Below are positions 56,740 to 64,000 of a stretch of DNA of 64,000 nt, in pieces. Under the pieces are notes generated by a model that was given only the letters and a program-made list of their open reading frames with translations, was not told the DNA's origin and made no database searches. The position numbers and the translations under genes are program-made. This stretch comes from Angiostrongylus vasorum (lineage: Eukaryota > Nematoda > Chromadorea > Rhabditida > Metastrongylidae), in the NCBI GenBank assembly GCA_018806985.1, contig JADANN010000200.1, positions 1-64,000 of the forward strand, read 5' to 3'. Numbering within the stretch: the stretch's first letter is position 1; every line of letters begins with the position of its first letter.

Positions 56740-57068
56740 ATGATTAGTGAGGCATTTCTCGCGCGGAAAGTAGTGAAAGTGCTTGAAGAAGTGGTAGTCG
56801 GTAAGCGAGAGGTTGACGAATATGGCGGATGACGCAAAGTTTCTTAACACAACTCGTCCAACTGCTGCAGCTCTGGTTCCGCAGAGTGAGGCGGGGGATT
56901 TGCCGTGAGAAGGATTGGCCCTTTTCTGATGACTCACATGCCGATCGTTGTTGTTGGAACTTAGGGTGTATTTAGTCGATTTGTTGGCAGTATTTCTCTG
57001 CCGTTATCATTTCGCTCGGATTCAAAAAAGTGTGATGAATCAGACCGGCTGCAAACCACCAAACAGTG
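56740..57068 (-). pseudogene. Mariner transposase fragment M4
   Basis: Minus strand: LSLTDYHFFKHFHYFPREKC then LTNHRFHN at about 56810-56720, the block containing the last catalytic Asp region of mariner. DNA at 57040-57066 ('ccaaacagtgaccataac') matches the VMVTVWW region of M3 inverted. Broken by a hairpin repeat at 57070. Confidence 0.65.
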
Positions 57069-57170
57069 ACCATAACGATAACCTTTTATGTTTTGCCAAC
57101 TATAATTTTTTTAAAGCATGGTATGATGTGATATAATACAGAAATGGTGCTGAGATGTTCGCAAAAACTT
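57068..57170. repeat. Hairpin repeat fragment, copy H8
   Basis: One outer arm: 'ccttttatgttttgccaac', 'gtgatataatacag', 'gctgagatgttcgcaaaaa'. It adjoins or interrupts mariner M4. Confidence 0.55.
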
Positions 57171-57404
57171 GGCAGTCAAAAGAGCAGACGACATTTCAAA
57201 ACCACAATTTTTTTATTGTTGTTTTAAATGGTGCGGCATCCACTTGTCTATTTTTTTTGTCTTTCCTATGCGATTCACGTGGATGTAAATTTTCCTCTGC
57301 TTAAGCTAAGCTGTTCTGAACGCTCTCGAACAGTTGTTCGCATGTTTGTTTCCACTAGTGCCTTCAATTCGTCGCCGTCAAGCTCATGGAGACATCCGTC
57401 GCCT

Positions 57405-57428
57405 TCCTATATATATGTATATATATAT

Positions 57429-57459
<31 letters not shown>

Positions 57460-57462
57460 ATG
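57405..57462 (+). repeat. (TA)n microsatellite
   Basis: TATATATG then alternating TA with 'aaatataaa' interruptions. Confidence 0.95.
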
Positions 57463-57479
57463 TCCACGGATCTCCCTCA

Positions 57480-58630
57480 CATGAGGGATCTTGGACCGCT
57501 TAGTCGCGAGGTTAAGTAGCTCTTCCCTAGGTGGCGTATAACGGGGTTAATTGCGGACCAAAAGCGACCATTGCTTCCCTGAAAAAAACGGACAGGGAAT
57601 GGACTCCATCTTTTTGCTGCGCCGATTTGGCGCATACTTTCTGTCCTTACGAGGACTATTCATGTATGCTTGTGTGGTTGCGTTCTAGTGTATGCGGATT
57701 GTATTCCACGAGTAAATTCGGCCAAAAGTCTCCAATAAAGTGACAGGAGGTATATATGGGTGGGAGCTAGGAGTCGCCTCCAACAAATAAGCTCCATGTC
57801 CAGAGCTCAGGAAGCCATACGTGGGTATCAAAAAAGCTAAAAAACAGTAAAAGAAACGGGCCTCATTCCCCTGACCGCGAAAGAGCCCCGATTCGGCAAT
57901 GAGAGAAAGAGCCGTTGGGTGGGACGATTACGGAGAGGCCGCTAAAATCTCGGGGTCATTCTAAGCTGCCTAAACCGCAAAGAACTAATGTGACGATCTG
58001 TACCTACAATGCACGTACGCTTGCATCCGAGTCCTCGATAAAAGACTTGCTCGTGCAAACAAGAAGGATAAGGTGGGACGTCATCGGCCTGGCCGAGACG
58101 AGACGATGCCACCCATTCAACGCCGTCCATACCAACACAGGAGAACTGTTCCTCGGAACAAGCGACAGTAGAAGAGTCGATGGCGTCGGTGTTCTCGTCA
58201 ACACGAGTTTGTCCGTTAACACCGATTTATTCGACACCGAACTAAAAAATTCGGATCGGACGTTGTGGATCAATACTGTCTTTGACAATCTTCGTCGTTT
58301 ACGCGCCGATATCAAGCTATGATGGGGGAAGAAGTCGAAGCGTTCCATATGGAATTGAGAAGTTCTACAGAGAAGAACACACATTCTTCAAGGTCAACAC
58401 TGGATATTTAACGCTAAGATTCTACCAAGAAGAGCGTCTGAAGAACGTCACTTTGGCGGATTAGAATGGAACGAGCACGGTGATGACTGATTTTATCATG
58501 ACGACCAAAACTATCCTTGGTAACTCGCAATTCCAGAAGCCCCCACATTCAACGCTGGGCGTGGGAGTCTCCCAATGGAGAGTACCATAGCGAAAAAGAC
58601 CACAACATAATACAATAACAAGGAAATGGC
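57480..58630 (+). pseudogene. RTE endonuclease-only fragment, copy 2
   Basis: Plus strand. 57915-58322 is a 135-codon frame with the start of an RTE AP-like endonuclease: [18 protein letters not shown] (catalytic Asn), [16 protein letters not shown] (catalytic Glu in the AETRR block), then [12 protein letters not shown]. 58280-58470 continues in another frame (TIFVVYAPISSYDGG, YREEHTFFKVNTGYL). It ends near 'gaaaaagaccacaac' at 58593, the same point as copy 1, with no RT following. The 5' part also matches copy 1 ('gaccattgcttccctgaaaa'). Confidence 0.8.
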
Positions 58631-58639
58631 GATATCGAG

Positions 58640-61360
58640 CAATGCAGGTACAACAACATGATCAACAAGCAAAGATGATTTACCGGGGATGACGAAGAAG
58701 ACGATGAGAATACTAAAGCATCTTATGCAGTCAAGTACTTAAGTATTACGAGGAAGCGAGATCGGCATAGTACATCGTCAGCGAAGAAGAACACGGTCGG
58801 ATGGTAGCATGCGGCCTTTAAATAGTACTCATGTAGTTCACGGAGCTAGTAACTTAGAGAGGGTTTAATTTGTCTGCTTGAAATGAGGACCTTAAGCGCG
58901 CAGAGTCTAGTTCTGTTTCGATAAGGATGACCATGGGCAATCGGTACATGTGCGTTCGCGCACTTATTGCCAAACTTGCATGTGACGATGAATTTGTAAT
59001 ATGATAAACGACAATAGTTTGCAAGGAACAATCAATAAATGACGTTTGGAATACATGATAACACTGAAGAATATTCCCTACGAGGCAAAAGAAGTCTCCA
59101 CAATGAGACTCTTAACTCATTCGTGAAGAAGCCTAATTTCCAGCCTTTACGGAGTTGATTTTTGACAATTGACAATAATTTTCCGATGGTGACAGAACTT
59201 GAGAAATTAAAAACAGAACAGGATTGTGTAGTATGCTTTTTTCGGCATATAAGTAGAATGGTATCTATGCTACTATTACTAGGCGTCGTTTTAGCGAACA
59301 GTGCAATCGTGCTGCTGTCAGCATTTGGAAGTGTTTTTCAGCACATATAACGACTGACTACCCTGAGTGTAATTGAAATTACAATCAAATGGTCTAAATT
59401 ACCAGTCAACAAGCTTTTTAAAGAAAAAGTTTTTTTTCGTACTTCCATGCGCAGAATAGAACTTTTCCCGGCAAGGTACCTGCTGCTACATTCGAGTTCA
59501 ATAAGCTACTGATTGAATATATGTACGTCATCATAGCGCATCAAAACAAGATGACTCCTATATACCTCATATCGGCTAGTCGAGGAGCCGCTTATGGACA
59601 CTTTGGTGTCCGTATCATTTCAAATGAGTTAATATAACATTTCTTCTGCAATGCTTACACAACTCGATATGTTTCAGCGCCTGGTCAGAGTCAAACCTTT
59701 CAGGCAGTCAAATATTTCTAAAAAAATTCGTTTTCAAAACAGCAAAATTTTAAGCGTAAGTCAACAGCTCTGGATACGCTTGCCGCTTTTTGTCACTCGT
59801 CTTTTAGGAAAGTGAAGTTACGTACATGTGAATTTTCTTCGCTTCTTCTCACTTCAGAAAATTAAACTGATGTGTCATCAAGGCACATGTGATTAGCGTG
59901 GTCGTTTCTGTGTTTCCATAGTTGATTCTGAATGCCTCGAGAATATATTTTCTTTGAAGACATTCATAGTGTTGTTCACAAGATTTTTACTCCACACTGG
60001 CTAACGACTTTGGGGTACTTCGCCATCTTTGAAGCTTAGAAAGAGTTTCATTGATGAGCAATCTATTACCCAAACGCTTTCGTAATTAAAAAAAATTAAT
60101 CCAAAACCAAGATTTCAATCACGTGCTAAATGGCTTCTTTAAACACTCGCCGTTTTTTTCGACGTCTTCCGCTTAATGTTCCTTTCCCAGGCTGACAGAT
60201 CAGTCTGAGATACTGTATCTTTTCATCGGTGATGAAGAAAGCATTCCTCCTTCTGGTTCATTTTAGTATCCTGATTTTTGCAATTCATTCAAAGCGCTTC
60301 AAGAATTTTGGGCGCTGATGTTTGGATTTTTGTGCGAGGGTCGCGGCATTTATTTCAAAACTTCTGCTATTTTTGTATCCTATTCGCAAGCAGTGGAGAA
60401 TTCCGTTTGTTACCCATCTAAGTGTCCTTTCATAGAGACACAAAAGGAAATTCAAAAGTCAATACCGAAAATTAAGCAACGAGTGGGTCGAAGTGATAAG
60501 GGCGGCAGGATTAAAACTCTCAGTGATTTCTTGGCTTAAAAATATTATTGGAACACTTAATTAATATTCATTGATTCCCTTGCGTTTCCCGAATACTCCA
60601 ACGTTCAATATTGGATCATTCATCGGCTATGAGAACGACCCAGTTTACAAACTTTCATAATGAGGTTGAGATGAGAGGTTCATAAACGCAATACTCATTT
60701 AGTTGCTGAAACACATCTCAGCCTATCTCACGAATAGCCAAATGATCCTGGATCATCTATTTAGCGCGAGTCCTGACGAAGCGTACGTGATTGAGTCATT
60801 CGGCGTTACAGGCCTTTGTACTAACGTCTCAAATGACTCTGCTACGTGAGCCACCAGCGAGCTCCTTGTGCAACACAAAAAAGCAATTTACATGCATGGA
60901 TTTTCGATTCAGCACCTTTCCAAGGGGGGTGCTCAAATCGCTCAGTCTTGAGACGGACCGGTGAATACTGCACACAAATTGGATAGTTAGCAGTGGGACA
61001 GCGGCTGGCATTAAGCCTTGCAGCTATTACGCTTGTGTCCAATGTTGTACTGTACTCGGTCTTCGGCAATGGTCTGCTCTAAGTTTATCGACGATTGTTT
61101 TTCCACCTGAATGTTTTGAATAGCTAAATCATGTTAACCTATCCGAAAATGCTAGCATTATAAAGAAGTATCGAATGTAGTTAACAAAACCTTGTTGGTT
61201 CATTTACTCTTCTCTCATCTTTTTCACAAAAAAAGGGTGCTTGTGAGGAAAATGTTCCGAATAATTACTATTACACGAGCAGGAGGAGAGCAGATGGAGG
61301 AATCCCTGAGCTTGGCACGACAAATAGCCATTTCTAGTGGCTGCAAAGCATTAGCTGCTC
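58640..61360. repeat. Composite repeat, copy 2 (paired with 16.5-20.7 kb)
   Basis: Same order and orientation as copy 1. 58650-59400 matches 16.5-18.3 kb; 59650-60430 matches 18.6-19.4 kb; 60445-61360 matches 19.68-20.70 kb. Divergence is substantial, with many indels. It begins immediately after the RTE endonuclease fragment. Confidence 0.75.
60195..60420 (-). pseudogene. Penelope GIY-YIG-like fragment (copy G1)
   Basis: Counterpart of the minus-strand fragment at 19195-19480, recognised at the DNA level ('caagaattttgggcgctg' in both). The frame is more broken here. As in copy 1 it points away from the following RT piece. Confidence 0.55.
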
Positions 61361-61790
61361 TGCACAGATTTAGCGGAATAACATATAACAAAAGATAACA
61401 CAAAATATACAGTACAAAAAGCGCATAATTTTCCCTGACTAGAGAGCGAGATACGGCAGTTGCCTGACTTCGGATTAAGTGTGTCTGATCTCTTGCATAG
61501 TGTTTGGAGACAAATACATTGGCGAAACGAGTGAATCACTCTGCATCCGTACAAAAAAATACTTAGACAGGGAAGCTTTAAAGTCAAGCAGAGCACTCCA
61601 CTCACTCCACTAGGCACGCATAGTTAACAAATGCATAACAGAGAGGCTTTAAAGTAAAAGACTCTATCCTCTCACAAGAATCTTAGACATCAGGGCATAA
61701 AACTTCTAAAGTGTTTCGGATTAATTCCATGCTTCCAGAAACAAGCTACGAAGAGGACTGTCTTGTGATCACTCATGACTTCGCGCCACA
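60690..61790 (+). pseudogene. Penelope RT fragment (copy G2)
   Basis: Plus strand, matching copies B2 and F. 'tgctgaaacacatctcagc', then broken RT codons (FGVTGLCTNVSNDS near 60800), 'gtgggacagcggctggc' (the GQRLA block), and a 3' part to about 61790 with 'cgagtgaatcactctgc' resembling the GIY-YIG region. Not functional. Confidence 0.65.
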
Positions 61791-62199
61791 ACTCAGTCTG
61801 ATTTTTTGACCTGCAACAGACACATTACTCATCCATGTAAAATTCCGTGGGACTGTTGATGAAAGTGTTACTTAGGGCAGAACTACGAGTGAATTTAGTA
61901 AAGCATTATTTCACTATGTGCGAGCTCTTTTAGCACTAACTGCTACAGGATGAATTGTCGACATGAAAGGAATTCATTACCAATTAACAATCAGTCAACA
62001 ACTGTCTTGCAACTCGACACGCTCAAGAAGGCATAGAGTGAGGACGAACAACAGTAGACTATCGACTTGGATGAATTCGGGTTTAAAGATGGCGAAGAAG
62101 TTGAAATGATAGCTGAATAAAAAGGTTATATAATAGCCTTGTGTGAGCCTAAAAATCTGAACAAAATCGGTGTGTCAAAGCTCTTAATGTACCCTATTT

Positions 62200-62530
62200 C
62201 ATTGATAAGCTAATACGAGGTTGCTACCAAACATTTGTTTGGCTAACGTTTCGACTCTTTAGTTTTTCCTCATGGCAGATGATCCGTATCAATGTTCCGC
62301 AGTTCTTCGTCTTCTCTATGTGGTGCCTCCATGACTCGAATATCTGAAGATCAGAAGAAGACCCGATGCGATCGTGTCGTCGTAGCATCAAGTCGGATCT
62401 TTCTCAGATCTTCAGATAATCGAGTCACGGAGGCATCACTTCGAGAAGACGAGCGACTTGGATCATCGAGTTTGAATAAAACGGAGACGTCGGAATGTTA
62501 GCCGAATAAATATTTAGTGCTTGTGAATGA
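62200..62530. mobile_element. Short fold-back element
   Basis: Inverted ends 'tttggctaacgtttcgac' (62230) and the diverged complement 'cggaatgttagccgaata' (62491). A near-perfect inner inverted repeat around 62325-62435 has 'catgactcgaatatctgaa' and its complement-like 'cagataatcgagtcacgg'. Same family as 6.5-9.3 and 24.9-25.3 kb. A further decayed single arm lies at about 62040-62125. Confidence 0.65.
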
Positions 62531-62599
62531 AAAAGGTATTTGATAGTTAACTCCGACGTTAAATGAAAATCGGTCTGCAAAGCTTTTAATTGCTAAATG

Positions 62600-63650
62600 C
62601 AGTGGGGACATTACGATTCCTTGTGCAGGCCATCAAAGGATCTCAGGTATTCAAAGAGTTGCTTATCTAAGTGCTTCAAAAAGTTATGCGCGTCCATGTG
62701 TCTCATTTTTGCGTCGATATCATGTCTGTTTGCTTTAGGATCATCACTGTAGTGCGTGGGTAATGTGTGCCAACAAAAGCACTTTGTCCAATTTTAAGTT
62801 TTCCATTGTTCTTTTATACGGTCACAATGTGGTCTATTTCCTTCATCAGTGTATTCATCACAGCATGTTTCCAAGAGAACAGCTATATTGAACCTAAACT
62901 CATCATGCAGGCTCCGTTTCTGCCATTGGTGTAAATCACGCAATCCTCTGCATTGCACAAATAGTCATAGAGCGATTGCGAACTAAATGACGACGAAAGG
63001 TGCTTGATGGAATTTCCATAACTGCCATAAAGCTCTAAAGATCATTGTTTTTAAGATATCCTTCAACAGCACTGCTTATTTTGTCTAGTGTGATAAGTAG
63101 CTTTAAAAGGATTACACCATTTAGGATTGAAATAGTGTTATTTTGGTGCCTAGCTCTTCCTCTAGACTTTAGCTTAGTGGTTGTTGTTTAGTAGCCATTT
63201 GAAACGGGTATTTATCGTCCCAAGGGCAGTGATTCCCTTCTGTCCTTTTCTCCTTTACAAACGCTTCCAGCTGTTCGGTCAATGTTTCGGACAAGTGCTT
63301 TTTTTCGTGTGTGAGGAATGAGAAGAAAGGAAGTGCACCAGTATAATTATTACTGGTTCGCTTTCGTTACCACTCCGTAATATTGCCACTTTCAGAAAGA
63401 TGTGTTTGAAGGTTCAAGAACGAAAGCCGGTTTTCCTTAGATTTTTCTCATATGAAGTATATATACTTTGACTGCTCGTTCAGTAGGTCAAGCTATTCGG
63501 GCACCTTCTCTTATATAAACCAAATGACAAAGCAGTCATCTATATATATGCAGTAGAGTAATGGTCAGAATTCAATTACTGTATCTTCCTCCCCTAGGCA
63601 CAAAGGCAATATATCACATCAATGTAAAAGACAATTGATTTTTGATTCAC
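62600..63650 (-). pseudogene. Penelope-like element remnant, copy D
   Basis: Minus strand. 62850-63340 is collinear with copy C (30.26-30.74 kb). 63520-63560 ('caaagcagtcatctatata') is the reverse complement of the RT catalytic box region (YIDDCF-like), matching 'aaacaatcatctatatac' in copy E. No long frame survives. Confidence 0.65.
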
Positions 63651-63664
63651 ATAGAATCCATATA

Positions 63665-63740
63665 GGTGAAAGACGGGTAACGCAGTGGTAGTGTTGCTGA
63701 TCATTTGCAAGACAGTGAGCTTCCAACTACGGCCCATGCT
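63665..63740 (+). repeat. Weak tRNA-like sequence
   Basis: 'gggtaacgcagtggtagt' resembles an A box and 'gtgagcttccaactac' a poor B box about 35 bp on. Possibly a SINE head; too degenerate for a tRNA call. Confidence 0.25.
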
Positions 63741-63942
63741 CAACAAGGCTATAATAATATCGAGCCGAGAAATCAGTACTAGAGTTGTCGACAAAATGTC
63801 CACTCTCTGATTTTTTACACTTTTTGTTTTCAGTCAGTAGCTTATTGAACTCAAATCTAGCAGCTAGCGTCTGGCCCGGAAAAAGTTTTATTCTGAGCTT
63901 GAAAATATGCAGAAAACTGTTGCTCTAACAGGCTTAAACAGA

Positions 63943-64000
63943 AAAGGATAAAGCTCTCGGCGTTGATCAATCCCTGAGGGGAAGTGCCACGCATTCGACT
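63943..64000 (-). mobile_element. tRNA-derived SINE, cut by window edge
   Basis: 3' end of the SINE on the minus strand: 'ggataaagctctcggcgtt', 'gatcaatccctgagggg', 'cacgcattcgact'. The remainder is beyond the window. Confidence 0.75.

Overview
This looks like a chromosomal window from a clade V (strongylid, hookworm-like) parasitic nematode. Three things suggest that: short exons with worm-type GT..AG splice sites in AT-rich sequence, two gene families typical of nematodes (a 7TM chemoreceptor and an OAC-like acyltransferase with an SGNH domain), and a dense load of decayed mobile DNA (RTE non-LTR, Penelope-like, mariner, tRNA-derived SINEs, palindromic and fold-back repeats). The species cannot be fixed from the sequence alone. 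No rRNA, intact tRNA, CRISPR or operon-like bacterial structure was seen.

Layout. 0-10 kb is repeats: palindromic hairpin repeats (60-1390), a decayed Penelope-like element (2.4-5.0 kb, minus strand), a degenerate GGACGAGTT satellite (6.35-6.54 kb), a 2.7-kb fold-back element (6.54-9.29 kb) and a mariner remnant (9.4-10.0 kb). 10.97-16.35 kb holds six phase-compatible exons of an Srab/Sra-like chemoreceptor on the plus strand. 16.5-20.7 kb is one copy of a composite repeat whose second copy lies at 58.6-61.4 kb; each has an inverted GIY-YIG-like piece in front of a Penelope-type RT piece. 21-31.8 kb is largely non-genic, with a long TTA microsatellite, a short fold-back element, an RTE remnant and a Penelope remnant. 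31.8-34.4 kb has two RTE pieces placed tail to tail.

The main structure is 34.4-50.9 kb. A plus-strand OAC-like acyltransferase (exons 40.06-48.70 kb) ends inside the right arm of a large inverted duplication (46.1-50.9 kb). The left arm (34.4-39.3 kb) carries a second, minus-strand copy of the SGNH half alone, cut off within an exon at about 39.33 kb. Exon phases and even one intron length (58 bp) are the same in both arms. Younger insertions (a palindromic retroposon in the left arm, an unidentified repeat in the right arm) date the duplication relative to them. The acyltransferase reads through only if several one-base insertions are ignored, most of them in homopolymers, so either it is a young pseudogene or the assembly has indel errors.

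51-64 kb is again repeats: tRNA-derived SINE heads, Penelope copies in both orientations, RTE 5' and 3' pieces, a mariner remnant, the second copy of the composite repeat, a fold-back element and a last Penelope and SINE piece. Two repeat families stand out for follow-up: a palindromic element flanked by 13-21 bp target duplications whose two arms share copy-specific variants, and a hammerhead-ribozyme-like core (CTGANGA / short stem / GAAAC) near Penelope-like 3' ends and at the ends of the fold-back elements.
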